A DNA stretch of 64,000 bases, from assembly GCA_004299485.1 (NCBI GenBank), contig SCQP01000018.1:124001-188000 (forward strand). Reading direction: 5' to 3'. The stretch's first letter is position 1. Each line of letters starts with the position of its first letter. The translations under genes were made by a program, and so were the position numbers. Shown here piece after piece: positions 25,377 to 34,430 of this stretch. Source of the stretch: Acidobacteriota bacterium (GTDB lineage: Bacteria; Acidobacteriota; Terriglobia; Terriglobales; SCQP01). The notes under the pieces were generated by a model. The model was not told where the DNA came from. It saw only the letters and a program-made list of their open reading frames with translations, and ran no database searches.

Positions 25377-26879
25377 ATGGCCACCGATCGCGCCTCTCCC
25401 CAAAACGCCGCCGACACCGGCTCCGGCACCGTCAAAGCCCTGGGGCTGACCAGCGCCACCACCATCGTGATGGGCATCATGATCGGCTCGGGCATTTTTG
25501 TTGTTTCCCCCGAGATTGCGCGCGAAGTCGGCTCGCCCGGCTTGCTGATGCTGGTCTGGGTAATCACCGGCATCATGACGCTGATGGGCGCGCTCTGCTA
25601 CGGCGAGCTGGCGGCCGCCATGCCGCAAGCCGGCGGGCAGTACGTCTACCTGCGCGAAGCGCTGGGCTCGCTCTGGGGCTTTCTATTCGGCTGGACGCTG
25701 TTTCTGGTCATTCAGACCGGCACCATCGCCGCAGTCTGCGTCGCTTTCGCCAAGTACCTCGGCGTGCTCTACCCACACGCGATTTCCGACGCCCCCTTCA
25801 TGCACATCTTCGGACTGGGCATCAATCCCGAGGAGCTGGTGGCGATTGCCGTCATTCTGTTTCTCACCTGGCTGAACACGCGTGGCGTAAAGTCAGGCGC
25901 GCTGGTGCAGAACGTCTTTACCTTCGCCAAGATCATCGCCCTCGCCGGTCTCATTCTGCTGGGCCTGGTGATCGCGCGCAATGTCTCCGTCATTGAAGCC
26001 AACTTCGCCCACTTCTGGCATGACTTCTTCTCGGGCTTCTGGGGTCACGGCCTCTACAACCTGACGGGCGCGGCGAATGGCAAGCTGGTCTCCACGGCCA
26101 CCATCGTGGCCGTATTTGCGGCCCTCGTCGGTTCGCTATTCTCCTCCGACTCCTGGAACAACGTCACCTACACTGCCGGCGAGATAAAAAATCCGCGCCG
26201 CAATCTGCCGCTGTCGCTGGCCATCGGCACCATTACCGTGACCGTGCTGTACCTGCTGGCCAACCTCGCGTATTTGTGCGTGTTGCATTTCAACGAAATC
26301 GCGCACGCACCCGAAGATCGCGTGGCCTCCGCGATGTTGGGCGCCCTCTACGGCCACACCGGCGCGGTGCTGATTGCAGCCGCCATCCTGATCTCGACCT
26401 TCGGCTGCACCAACGGCCTGATCCTGGCCGGCCCGCGCGTGTTCCAGGCGATGGCCAAAGACGGCCTGTTTTTCCGCAAGGCGGCGACGCTCAACGCCCG
26501 CCACGTGCCCGCGACCGCGCTTTGGATTCAGGGCATCTGGGCGTGCGGGCTCTGCCTGTCGGGCACCTACACCGATTTGTTGAACTATGTGATGTTCACC
26601 GAGTTCATCTTTTACATTCTGACCATCAGCAGCCTGTTCGTGCTGCGCCGCAAGCAGCCGCATCTGGAGCGGCCCTATAAAGTCATCGCCTATCCCTGGC
26701 TGCCGGCAATCTATATTCTGCTGGCAGCGTTTTTCGCTGCCGTAGTGCTGTGGGTTTTTCCCCGCTACTCGGGCAGCGGCCTCATTCTGGTGTTGATTGG
26801 AGTTCCGGTGTTTTACATCTGGCGGCGCAGGAACAAGCCGCCGGAGAGCAACGCTCCTGCTTCAGCTAAGGTAAGCTAG
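25377..26879 (+). CDS. APC-superfamily amino acid permease (LAT-like)
   Basis: This is a transporter with about 12 membrane helices. The first helix has the broken-helix motif GIMIGSGIFVVSPEI, typical of APC amino acid permeases. Later come YGELAAAMPQAGGQYVYLRE, FSSDSWNNVTYTAGEIKNPR and AGPRVFQAMAKDGLF. These resemble the LAT/APA subgroup of exchangers. Substrate cannot be deduced. MATDRASPQ is chosen since the long upstream frame overlaps thiE. A second, different permease follows within 10 bp. Confidence 0.9.
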   Translation: MATDRASPQNAADTGSGTVKALGLTSATTIVMGIMIGSGIFVVSPEIAREVGSPGLLMLVWVITGIMTLMGALCYGELAAAMPQAGGQYVYLREALGSLWGFLFGWTLFLVIQTGTIAAVCVAFAKYLGVLYPHAISDAPFMHIFGLGINPEELVAIAVILFLTWLNTRGVKSGALVQNVFTFAKIIALAGLILLGLVIARNVSVIEANFAHFWHDFFSGFWGHGLYNLTGAANGKLVSTATIVAVFAALVGSLFSSDSWNNVTYTAGEIKNPRRNLPLSLAIGTITVTVLYLLANLAYLCVLHFNEIAHAPEDRVASAMLGALYGHTGAVLIAAAILISTFGCTNGLILAGPRVFQAMAKDGLFFRKAATLNARHVPATALWIQGIWACGLCLSGTYTDLLNYVMFTEFIFYILTISSLFVLRRKQPHLERPYKVIAYPWLPAIYILLAAFFAAVVLWVFPRYSGSGLILVLIGVPVFYIWRRRNKPPESNAPASAKVS

Positions 26880-26889
26880 GAACAAATTT

Positions 26890-28440
26890 ATGGGCATGAA
26901 CCTACTCGCACGCAAAGACGTCCACGCCATGCTGGCGGAAACGGAAGGGGAAAAGAGCGGCCTCAAGCGCACCCTCGGTCCCTTTAACCTGATCACGCTG
27001 GGCATTGGCGCTATCATCGGCACCGGCATTTTCGTGCTGGTCGGCCCCGCTGCCGCCATCTACGCCGGCCCGGCGGTGGTGCTCAGCTTCATCGTCGCCG
27101 CTATTGCCAGCGCCTTTGCCGGCATTTGCTACGCCGAATTCGCCGCCGCCATCCCCATCGCCGGCAGCGCCTACAGTTACGGCTACACCGCGCTGGGCGA
27201 AATCGTCGCCTGGATCATCGGCTGGGCGCTGATCATGGAGTACGCCTTTGGCGCCGCCACCGTCGCCGTGGGCTGGTCCGGCTATATCAATAGCCTGTTG
27301 CACACCTTGGGCATCAACATTCCTCCCGCCCTGTCCGCCGCGCCCGGCACTGAAGTCGCCCTCGTCGGCGGCATCTGGAAGCCCCTGATGTCGCTCGCCG
27401 GCAGCGAAAAAATCGCCGCCCTCACCGCTCCCCATGCGGTCGCGCACTTTAATATTCTGGCGTTTCTCGGCATTTTGATGGTCACCGCGATTCTGATCAT
27501 CGGCATCTCCGAATCCGCCAACATCAACACCGCCATCGTGGTCATCAAGGTTTCGGTGCTGCTGGTGTTCGTCGGCATCGCCATCGTCTTCCTCAACGTC
27601 CACGGCTGGAACACCGCCGTCCACAACTGGACCACTCCTTCTTTCATGCCCTTCGGATGGTCGGGCGTCTTTAAAGGCGCCGCCTTCATTTTCTTCGCCT
27701 ATATCGGCTTTGACGCCGTTTCCACCGCCGCGCAGGAAGCCAAAAACCCGCAGAAGGACATGCCCATCGGCATTCTCGGCTCCCTCATCGTCTGCACCAT
27801 TCTCTATATCCTGGTGGGCGGCCTGCTCACCGGCCTGGTGCCCTACTCGATTCTGAACGTGCCCGATTCGCTGGCCATCGGCGTACACCATACCGGCCTC
27901 ACCTGGGGCGAGGTGCTGATCGACGTCGGCGCCATTTGCGGCCTGACCTCCACCATGCTGGTCATGTTGCTGGGCCAGTCGCGCGTCTTCTACACCATGT
28001 CGGGCGATGGTCTGCTGTTCAAATGGGCCAGCAAGATTCACAAGAAATTCCGCACGCCTTACGTTTCCAGCGCCGTGGTCGGCATCTGCGTCGCCGTCGT
28101 CGCCGCCTTCTTCCCGGTGGATAAGCTCGCCGACCTCACCAACATCGGCACCCTCACCGCTTTTGCCATCGTCTGCGCCAGCGTCTGGGCCATGCGCGTT
28201 CGCGAACCCAACTTGGAGCGGCCCTTCCGCACGCCCTGGGTGCCCGTGGTCCCCATCATTGGCGTGCTGATTTCGGTCGGCCTGATCTGGGAGCTCACCC
28301 CACTGACCAAGGAGGCCTTCCTGGTCTGGCTGGCCATTGGGCTCGTCATCTACTTCACGTACGGCCGCAAGCACAGCGAAGTGCAGCGCAAACTGCAGAA
28401 GGCCACCGCCTCAATTCCCGGGGCCGTCGGCAAGCATTAA
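26890..28440 (+). CDS. APC-superfamily amino acid permease (CAT/YfnA-like)
   Basis: About 12-14 membrane helices. It has an N-terminal cytoplasmic segment LKRTLGPFNLITLGIG, the first-helix motif AIIGTGIFVLVGPAA, then YAEFAAAIPIAGSAYSYGY, FFAYIGFDAVSTAAQEAKNP, and LLGQSRVFYTMSGDGL. These are hallmarks of the cationic amino acid transporter group. It forms a likely operon with the preceding permease and is followed by a clear terminator. Confidence 0.92.
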   Translation: MGMNLLARKDVHAMLAETEGEKSGLKRTLGPFNLITLGIGAIIGTGIFVLVGPAAAIYAGPAVVLSFIVAAIASAFAGICYAEFAAAIPIAGSAYSYGYTALGEIVAWIIGWALIMEYAFGAATVAVGWSGYINSLLHTLGINIPPALSAAPGTEVALVGGIWKPLMSLAGSEKIAALTAPHAVAHFNILAFLGILMVTAILIIGISESANINTAIVVIKVSVLLVFVGIAIVFLNVHGWNTAVHNWTTPSFMPFGWSGVFKGAAFIFFAYIGFDAVSTAAQEAKNPQKDMPIGILGSLIVCTILYILVGGLLTGLVPYSILNVPDSLAIGVHHTGLTWGEVLIDVGAICGLTSTMLVMLLGQSRVFYTMSGDGLLFKWASKIHKKFRTPYVSSAVVGICVAVVAAFFPVDKLADLTNIGTLTAFAIVCASVWAMRVREPNLERPFRTPWVPVVPIIGVLISVGLIWELTPLTKEAFLVWLAIGLVIYFTYGRKHSEVQRKLQKATASIPGAVGKH

Positions 28441-28463
28441 TCCGCCGTCTTCATGTGTGAGGC

Positions 28464-28500
28464 GAAGGGGGCTCGCGCCGGCGGGTCCCCTTCTTTTTTT
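28464..28500 (+). terminator. Rho-independent terminator after the permease pair
   Basis: Arms GAAGGGG and CCCCTTC form a stem, with weaker G-C pairing inside the loop, and are followed directly by a run of seven T. It is 23 bp after the permease stop, oriented for the plus strand. Confidence 0.85.
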
Positions 28501-28581
28501 CCCCTTGACATGGAGGCGGTGATCGCCGCACACTGGGCTTAACCTGCAAGCGCGAATCTGTCGCATGTCATCGCTGTTCGG

Positions 28582-28602
28582 TTATGCGACAGCTCCGCAT
28601 AA
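28582..28602. promoter_or_regulatory. 21-bp inverted repeat upstream of the Fur-family gene (candidate operator)
   Basis: The arms TTATGCG and CGCATAA are perfect, with a 7-base spacer. An overlapping second inverted repeat has arms TGTCGCAT (28559-28566) and ATGCGACA (28584-28591). A possible TTGACG -35 hexamer follows at 28618. The position suggests autoregulation by the downstream Fur-type protein, but the sequence does not match the classical AT-rich Fur or PerR boxes. Confidence 0.5.
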
Positions 28603-28733
28603 TTGGCAGTCGTACAGTTGACGCTCTCGCTACGTAAGCGCACACTACCGATATGTTCTGCGATGCGGTCATTCGCGATGCTTCCAAACCCGGCCGCCGG
28701 GAACTGGACAGCGCCATCGCCTCTTCGCCGCTA

Positions 28734-29219
28734 ATGGCGCACTCCTTCGACCGGCGCTCTCTGCTGGGAGAACTCAAAGCCAAAGGCATCCGGCTGACGT
28801 CACAGCGGCGGGCGGTGGTTGAAGTGATCCAGGAGGCCAACGAGCACCTCGACGCCAGCGCCCTGCTGGAGCGCGCCCGCGCCAAGGGCGTCAATGTCGA
28901 TCGCGCTACGGTCTACCGCACCGTCGAGCTGTTGAAGCGGCACCGGCTGATCGACGAGCTCGACCTGATGCACCTGCAAGGCGAAAAACATTACTACGAG
29001 GCGCGCACCCGCGGCGATCATGTCCATCTCGCCTGCCTGAACTGCGGCCGCATCCTCGAATGCGCCACGCCCCTGCTCGACTGGCTGAAGCTGGAGCTGG
29101 CCACGCGCACCGGCTTTGAGTTGCGGGTCACCCGGCTGGAGGTCGGCGGCTACTGCGCGCAATGCCGTGCGGCCCACTCCCGCCGCGCCGAGACTGCGGA
29201 AGCGATCGCCTCGGCTTAG
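28734..29219 (+). CDS. Fur-family metal-dependent or peroxide-sensing transcription regulator
   Basis: The winged helix contains LKAKGIRLTSQRRAVVEVIQ and RATVYRTVELLKRHRLIDEL. The dimerisation domain has HYYEARTRGDHVHLACLNCG with the metal-binding His cluster, and one C-terminal CxxC (YCAQC) that pairs with CLNC for the structural zinc. Fur, PerR and Zur cannot be separated by eye. The start MAHSFDRR is chosen because a plausible promoter lies too near the ATG at 28653. Confidence 0.9.
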   Translation: MAHSFDRRSLLGELKAKGIRLTSQRRAVVEVIQEANEHLDASALLERARAKGVNVDRATVYRTVELLKRHRLIDELDLMHLQGEKHYYEARTRGDHVHLACLNCGRILECATPLLDWLKLELATRTGFELRVTRLEVGGYCAQCRAAHSRRAETAEAIASA

Positions 29220-29220
29220 C

Positions 29221-29248
29221 GTGCGTCGTTTACAGGCGAAGCCCAGCT
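29221..29248 (+). repeat. Short dispersed GC-rich segment, also found before ileS
   Basis: These 28 bases match 45244-45271 at 25 positions; the differences are all A/G transitions. They lie directly after the Fur-family stop codon and run into the inverted-repeat element that follows. This looks like debris of a repeated intergenic element. Confidence 0.55.
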
Positions 29249-29362
29249 AGAGCAGTTTTAGCATCGCTGTAGCCCGTACCGGGCGTACCGCATGCGGTTT
29301 TTCACCAAGAAAAGCCGCACGCACTCGACCAGAGCGGGACACAACTAAGCTAAAACTGCTCT
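29249..29362. mobile_element. 114-bp MITE-like element with 14-bp terminal inverted repeats
   Basis: The ends AGAGCAGTTTTAGC and GCTAAAACTGCTCT are perfect inverted repeats. An internal palindrome ACCGCATGCGGT is present and there is no coding capacity. TA or T lies next to each end, but an exact target duplication is not certain. The ends look like those of IS630/Tc1-type transposons, which would make this a non-autonomous derivative. That family link is from memory and unverified. No second copy is seen in this window. Confidence 0.65.
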
Positions 29363-29407
29363 TAATGCGGCGCGAGCCGCCGCATCGGCTACGCTAGAAT
29401 CAGCAGG

Positions 29408-31501
29408 ATGGCGACGCCGGAGACCCAATCCAACCCGACCGGGCCGCCTCAGGCGAGCGCCGCCCATGCCCGCGCCCGCACCGCGCGGCTGCTGCTGGAG
29501 TTGCGGCATTCGGTGCTCTTCAAAGTCACCGCTGGCCTTGGCGTCCTGACGCTCCTGTTGGGCCTGCCCGCGTTTTTCGGCCACGCCACCCTCAGCGGCT
29601 TTGGGCTATTCCGGGCGGCCTTTTCCATCGCCGTGTTTCTCTTGCTGGTGCGCGTGGTACACCTCCTCGCCACCGAAACCCTCTGGCTGCTGCGCAACCG
29701 GCTCATCCTCGCCTATGTCTTCATGGGCGTGGTGCCGGTGCTGCTGATCGCCGGCATGCTGGCCATCGGCGCCTACATGTTTTATGGCCAGTACGCCTCC
29801 TACCTGCTGCTCAACGAGCTCAACGACCACACGCGTAACGTAGGCGCGGTAAATGCCCTCACCGTGCGCGAGCTGGACCGCAATCCCGGCCGCATCAGCG
29901 ATGCACCGGGCTTGAGCCGTTACTACGCCAGCTACTACTTCCCCCGTGGCTTTGGCGGCGTGCGCTCGTTTTTCTACAGCGGTGGCAAGGCGCTCACGCC
30001 GGCCTCCGAGCGCTTCGGCGGCCCGCCCAAGTGGCTGCAGAAGGGCTTCGTCGGCCTGATCGTTCGCAACGGCCGCTACGCCATTGCCAGCTTCGGCGAG
30101 TCCGCCAACCAGCCCAAACAGGTCCTGACGCTGTACGCCCTTTCAACCAGCAACCTCGACACCCTGGCCAAGCCCTTGGGGCTGGTCTCTCTGCACCTGG
30201 GCTTCGCCACCGTGACCGGCACGGCTGCCACCGGGCCGGGCGATCTGGCCAGCCAGGCGCCGCTGCGGCCCGCCAGCAGCGCCTTTGACATCCGCATCAG
30301 CAGCTTCGCCTTTATCCCGGTGACCGACTGGCAGACTGGCGCCGCCGAGACTGCCATCGCCACCGTGACCACCCGGCCCTCGCTGCTCAACGATCAGTTG
30401 TTCGCCAGCTTCCAGGACAGCGCCGGTCCGGTGCAGCGCACGCGCTGGCCGCTGCTGGTGCTGGCCATCGTTGCCGTCGGCTTCCTGATCATTGAATTTT
30501 TCTCCTTCATTGCCGGCATCCGCATGACCCGCGTCATCACCGGCGCCGTCAACGACCTTTATGTCGGCACCGAACACGTCAATCGCGGCCAGTTCGACTA
30601 CCGCATCCGGGTGCGCACCCGCGATCAGTTGGCGGCGCTGGCGCACAGCTTCAATACCATGACCGCCTCCATCGAGCGCCTGCTGGCGGAGCAACGGCAG
30701 AAGCAGAATCTGGAGAATGAACTGGCCATCGCGCAGGAAGTGCAGGCCCAGTTGTTTCCGCGCACGCCGCCGCAAATCGCGGGCCTGGAAATCGCCGGCC
30801 GCTGCCTGCCGGCGCGCGTCGTCAGTGGCGACTACTTCGACTTTCAGCAGTTGAGCCCCACCAGCCTGAGTCTGGCGCTGGGCGATATTTCCGGCAAGGG
30901 CATTTCCGCCGCCCTGCTGATGGCCACCATCGTCTCCGCGGTGCGCGCCTACCAGCCCAGCCTCGCCGACCGCGCTGTGGGTGCGGCTGCGGGGGTACGC
31001 GGGATGGCCCTACCCGCCAACGGCACTGACCCGGTCGACCCAGTGCAGTTGCTGGAGCGGCTGAACCACCAGCTCTACCACTCCACCCCGCCGGAAAAAT
31101 ACGTGACCTTGTTCTACGCCGTCTACGACGCCAACGACTGCTCGCTGCGCTACACCAACGCCGGCCATCTGCCGCCTGCGGTCATCGGCGGCGGCGGCGT
31201 GCGCCGGCTGGAGCGCGGCGGCATGGTCGCCGGCCTGTTTGACGACGTCCACTTCGAGCTCGGCCGCCTGCAGTTTGAGTCCGGCGACCTGCTCGCTGCC
31301 TGGAGCGACGGCGTCACCGAGCCGGAAAACGAATACGGCGTCGAGTTCGGCGAAGCGCGTCTGCTGCAAATGCTGGAGCTGCACCGCGCCCGGCCGCTGC
31401 AGGAAATCCTCGACACCGTCCTCAGCGCCGTGCTCGACTGGAGCGGCACCGCCGAACAGTCCGACGACATCACCCTTATCCTCGCTCGCGTCGCCGGCTA
31501 A
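29408..31501 (+). CDS. Membrane-bound RsbU-type PP2C serine phosphatase with HAMP domain
   Basis: This is a signalling phosphatase of the SpoIIE/RsbU type, expected to dephosphorylate an anti-sigma-factor antagonist. There are three or four membrane helices before residue 125, an extracytoplasmic sensor region of about 220 residues, a helix near 350-375, a HAMP linker (YRIRVRTRDQLAALAHSFN), then the PP2C domain with VSGDYFDF, LALGDISGKGISAALLMA, YTNAGHLPP and SDGVTEPEN as metal-binding motifs. No partner anti-sigma genes are adjacent. Confidence 0.92.
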   Translation: MATPETQSNPTGPPQASAAHARARTARLLLELRHSVLFKVTAGLGVLTLLLGLPAFFGHATLSGFGLFRAAFSIAVFLLLVRVVHLLATETLWLLRNRLILAYVFMGVVPVLLIAGMLAIGAYMFYGQYASYLLLNELNDHTRNVGAVNALTVRELDRNPGRISDAPGLSRYYASYYFPRGFGGVRSFFYSGGKALTPASERFGGPPKWLQKGFVGLIVRNGRYAIASFGESANQPKQVLTLYALSTSNLDTLAKPLGLVSLHLGFATVTGTAATGPGDLASQAPLRPASSAFDIRISSFAFIPVTDWQTGAAETAIATVTTRPSLLNDQLFASFQDSAGPVQRTRWPLLVLAIVAVGFLIIEFFSFIAGIRMTRVITGAVNDLYVGTEHVNRGQFDYRIRVRTRDQLAALAHSFNTMTASIERLLAEQRQKQNLENELAIAQEVQAQLFPRTPPQIAGLEIAGRCLPARVVSGDYFDFQQLSPTSLSLALGDISGKGISAALLMATIVSAVRAYQPSLADRAVGAAAGVRGMALPANGTDPVDPVQLLERLNHQLYHSTPPEKYVTLFYAVYDANDCSLRYTNAGHLPPAVIGGGGVRRLERGGMVAGLFDDVHFELGRLQFESGDLLAAWSDGVTEPENEYGVEFGEARLLQMLELHRARPLQEILDTVLSAVLDWSGTAEQSDDITLILARVAG

Positions 31502-32246
31502 TCTCATCGCGCCAGCCCGCAAGGCCAGGCGGCGTGCGCGCAAGCGCCCCCAGACGCCGCATGCGTTCCACCGCCAGCTCCACAAAACGCAGCGGAAAGG
31601 CCGCACCCAGTGCCGCGGCATCGTAGAGCAGCACCGCCGATTCGCCTTCAAACGGCAGCGGCGCCACGCGCAGCGGACTCGCCGGTGGCTGTGCTGCCTG
31701 CAACAGTCCGGCCCACTGGCGCGGCCGCAGATACAGCCGCGTGAGGTGGTCGCGCTGCCCCCACTCGCTCTGCCGCTGCGCGGCGGCGATGTTAGAGACA
31801 AAAGCGGCCCGCCGCGCCAGCCGCGCGATCTCGCCCAGCGCCGCCCGCGCCGCGCCCGCCTCCAAATACTGCAAAACCCCGTTGCAATACACCAGATCGA
31901 ACCGGCCATCGCCAAACGGCAGCCGCGCGCAATCCGCGCGAGCCGTCATCCTGCCCCCAGTCGCGCGCCGCGCGATGTGCGTGGCATGGCGGCTGCGATC
32001 CACGCCGGTCGCCCTCACGCCCCAATGCTGCCGCGCGTACCCAGCCAGCGCTCCCTTACCGCAGCCGACATCCAGCAGACTGCGTGCCCCCGTCAACTCC
32101 ACCAGCGTGGCCAGTTGCGCCTCCACCACCGGGAAATAATTCGGGTAGTAGCCATACCCCCGGACCTCATCCCCGCCCTTCAGCCCCGGCGGGAAATCAG
32201 AGTCTTCAAAGTATCGCCGCTCGAATTCGCCCTCAACGTTCGCCAC
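31476..32246 (-). CDS. Class I SAM-dependent methyltransferase
   Basis: Motif I is SLLDVGCGKGALAGYARQHW, then TGVDRSRHATHIARR and the LPFGDGRFDLVYCNGVLQYL acceptor region, a Methyltransf_11 pattern. The N terminus (VEGEFERRYFEDSDFPPGL, then a GYGYYPNYFP stretch) resembles methyltransferases of cell-surface or sugar pathways. The frame is open to 32291; I use the GTG at 32246 (VANVEGEF). Its 3' end overlaps the 3' end of the phosphatase gene by 26 bp in convergent orientation. Confidence 0.8.
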   Translation of the reverse strand: MANVEGEFERRYFEDSDFPPGLKGGDEVRGYGYYPNYFPVVEAQLATLVELTGARSLLDVGCGKGALAGYARQHWGVRATGVDRSRHATHIARRATGGRMTARADCARLPFGDGRFDLVYCNGVLQYLEAGAARAALGEIARLARRAAFVSNIAAAQRQSEWGQRDHLTRLYLRPRQWAGLLQAAQPPASPLRVAPLPFEGESAVLLYDAAALGAAFPLRFVELAVERMRRLGALARTPPGLAGWRDEISRRRERG

Positions 32247-32287
32247 GCACGACGGATGACTGATGACTGATGACTGACGACTTTTCC

Positions 32288-32452
32288 TCATTCGCTGTCC
32301 GGTTCGCGCCGTAGATCATGCTTGTGTTTTTCCGGCTTGCGGCGCTGGTCGGGCACGGCCTGCTCCGGCGGCACCGGACCAATGTGCGCCCGCGCCATCG
32401 TCTTGACGAGCTTGGCGGCCGAGGGTGGACGCGACTTTTTGCGCTTGGGCAT
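32288..32452 (-). CDS. Small basic protein of 54 residues, unknown function
   Basis: A frame starting MPKRKKSRPPSAAKLVKTMA and ending KHDLRREPDSE is very basic and Pro-rich, with the segment VPDQRRKPEKHKH. It lies between maf and the methyltransferase on the same strand. It is shorter than usual gene-finder cut-offs. I think I recognise similar small basic proteins in acidobacterial genomes but cannot name a family. Confidence 0.5.
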   Translation of the reverse strand: MPKRKKSRPPSAAKLVKTMARAHIGPVPPEQAVPDQRRKPEKHKHDLRREPDSE

Positions 32453-32529
32453 GACCGATGCGGCCTGTTCAATTACTACTCGAACCGTGGATCCAATGCC
32501 CCTATTTTAGGAGAATGCGCAAACTCGGT

Positions 32530-33114
32530 TCACAGCCCGCATGGTGGAATTCTGAACTGCCGCCAAAGCTGATAGACGAGAGCCAAGGGTAAACCAACGA
32601 CGTTGGAATACGAGCCTTCAATGCGCGGAATGAAGCAGGCCGCGCGCCCCTGAATGGCGTAGGCGCCCGCCTTGCCCTCCGGCTCGCCGCTGGCAACGTA
32701 TGCGTCGATTTCTTCCGGCGGTAGCGCCGCGAACTGGACGCGCGTGGCCTCGACCGCTGCTGCCTCCGCCCCGCCATAAATCAGGCAGACGCCCGTCAGC
32801 ACCTCATGCACCCGGCCGGAAAGCTTCGTCAGCATGGCGCGGGCCTCGGCAGCATCGGCCGGCTTGGCCAGCAACACATCGCCCAGCACCACCGTCGTGT
32901 CCGCGCCCAGCACGCCCACGCCTGCAACTTGCGGTGCAATGGCGCGCGCTTTGGCGCGGGCCAAACGCAGCACGTAATCGGCAGCGGGCTCATCCGCGAG
33001 CTGGCTCTCGTCCACATCGGCCGGCCGCACCTCAACCCGCCAGCCCGCCGCCTCAAGCAGCTCGCGCCGGCGCGGCGACGCCGAAGCCAGCACCACAAAC
33101 CGCTCTCCGCTCAC
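32530..33114 (-). CDS. maf: Maf-family nucleoside triphosphate pyrophosphatase
   Basis: Maf proteins hydrolyse dTTP, UTP or modified nucleotides to limit their incorporation. Motifs are VLASASPRRRELLEAAGW (the SxxR(R/K)xxL motif), the LARAKARAIA helix, GVLGADTTVV (catalytic Asp region) and the late EGKAGAYAIQGRAACFI and IEGSYSNVVGLPLALV. The length is 194. Its start overlaps the stop of the upstream glycosyltransferase gene. Confidence 0.94.
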   Translation of the reverse strand: MSGERFVVLASASPRRRELLEAAGWRVEVRPADVDESQLADEPAADYVLRLARAKARAIAPQVAGVGVLGADTTVVLGDVLLAKPADAAEARAMLTKLSGRVHEVLTGVCLIYGGAEAAAVEATRVQFAALPPEEIDAYVASGEPEGKAGAYAIQGRAACFIPRIEGSYSNVVGLPLALVYQLWRQFRIPPCGL

Positions 33115-34430
33115 GAAGTTGCACCCTGGACTTGCACGTCGCTCGCGGCAGAGCGTCGCGACTCCCGCCAGAGCTGCCAGCCCAGCAAGGCGTAGAGCGG
33201 CACATACTCAACCATGGTCCAACCCGGTTGCCGTCCCATCAGGTAGGCCCAGGGCACCGCCACGGAGAAATAAATCCAGGCGGGTTCGGGGAAAAACACC
33301 ACCAGCGGCAGCAGCCACAGCACAAACCAGGGCTGCATCTGTGGCAGCACCAGCAGCAGCACCGTCAGAATCCAGAGCGCGCCGCGCAGCGGCTCGATTC
33401 GGCGCACAGAGAGGAACACGATCGCCGCCAGCACCAATAGCGTCGAGACCACGGCCGCCGCGTGCGCGCCCCATGCGGCATGCAGCAGCGCATACACGCT
33501 GGCATTAAACGGTGCGGCGACAGCCACAGCCGCCCGCAGGTTGCGCACAATATCCCCCAGCACGAACCGGCTGCTCGCAAACCAGTAGGGCAGCGACAGC
33601 ACCACCGCGCACGCAATGGCCCAGCGCAGCGCGCGCCCCCAGCGCTTCCCCGCCCTCACAATGACCAGCGGCACCAGCGTGATCGCGTACCACAAGCTGA
33701 GCGCGGCTGCAGCGGCGGCCACGCCGGCCGAGCGCGCGCGGTGCTCGCTCCAGCCCAGCGCCAGCAGCGCCAGCAGCGCCGCCACCGGCGCGATGTGCCC
33801 CTCGCCGGCCACTTCGAAGATCGCCAGCGGCGACCAGGCATAAATCAGCACCCATTCCGCCGGCAGCTTGCGCCGCCGCAGCATGCGGATCAGCAGCACA
33901 AGCAAAAGCAGATCCGCAGCCACAAAAACGATCTTTCCCGGCCGCAAGCCGGGAAACCAGTTGTAAGTCCAGTGAAAGAGTAATTCCGCCAGCGGCGGTT
34001 GCACAGCCGCCCGGTTTTGCGCCGGCACGGCGGCATCGACAGCCGTGCGGATGGGGCTAAGCAGGCTGTTGTTGGGCGCGTAAATGTAGGGGTTGAAGCC
34101 GGCGTGGGCGATCTTGCCGTCCCAATGTACCCGCCAAAGCTGGTGCGATAGCGCCGGCGTAAGCGGCAGCAGCGTCAGCCGGAACACAGTCGCCGTCAGA
34201 AAGATAAACCAGAGTGACCGGCGGCCCAAAGCGGCGCCTGTGCCCTGGCGCACCACCGTGAATACGGCAATCAGGTAAACTATTCCTGCTGCGGAGAACC
34301 AAAGCAGAAACTGCGGCAAGGGCGCCGGCTGCGTAGCGGCGCGCCACAGTAGGACGCCAAAAATGGCCTCCAGCAGGACGGCCAGTGCAATGAGAGTCAG
34401 TACGCGTGATCGGACAGCAAGCTTTCCCAC
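33111..34430 (-). CDS. Polytopic membrane glycosyltransferase, GT-C-like (DUF2029/GT87-like)
   Basis: There are about 11 membrane helices. The GT-C hallmark loop after the second or third helix is WRVHWDGKIAHAGFNPYIYA, with Asp likely catalytic. A following AVPAQNRAAVQPPLAELLFH and a central YAWSPLAIFEVAGEGHIAP resemble the GT87 mannosyltransferase-like group using polyprenyl-phosphate sugars. The start is a GTG at 34430. The acceptor is unknown. It is transcribed with maf and divergently overlaps the GT2 gene start. Confidence 0.78.
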   Translation of the reverse strand: MGKLAVRSRVLTLIALAVLLEAIFGVLLWRAATQPAPLPQFLLWFSAAGIVYLIAVFTVVRQGTGAALGRRSLWFIFLTATVFRLTLLPLTPALSHQLWRVHWDGKIAHAGFNPYIYAPNNSLLSPIRTAVDAAVPAQNRAAVQPPLAELLFHWTYNWFPGLRPGKIVFVAADLLLLVLLIRMLRRRKLPAEWVLIYAWSPLAIFEVAGEGHIAPVAALLALLALGWSEHRARSAGVAAAAAALSLWYAITLVPLVIVRAGKRWGRALRWAIACAVVLSLPYWFASSRFVLGDIVRNLRAAVAVAAPFNASVYALLHAAWGAHAAAVVSTLLVLAAIVFLSVRRIEPLRGALWILTVLLLVLPQMQPWFVLWLLPLVVFFPEPAWIYFSVAVPWAYLMGRQPGWTMVEYVPLYALLGWQLWRESRRSAASDVQVQGATS

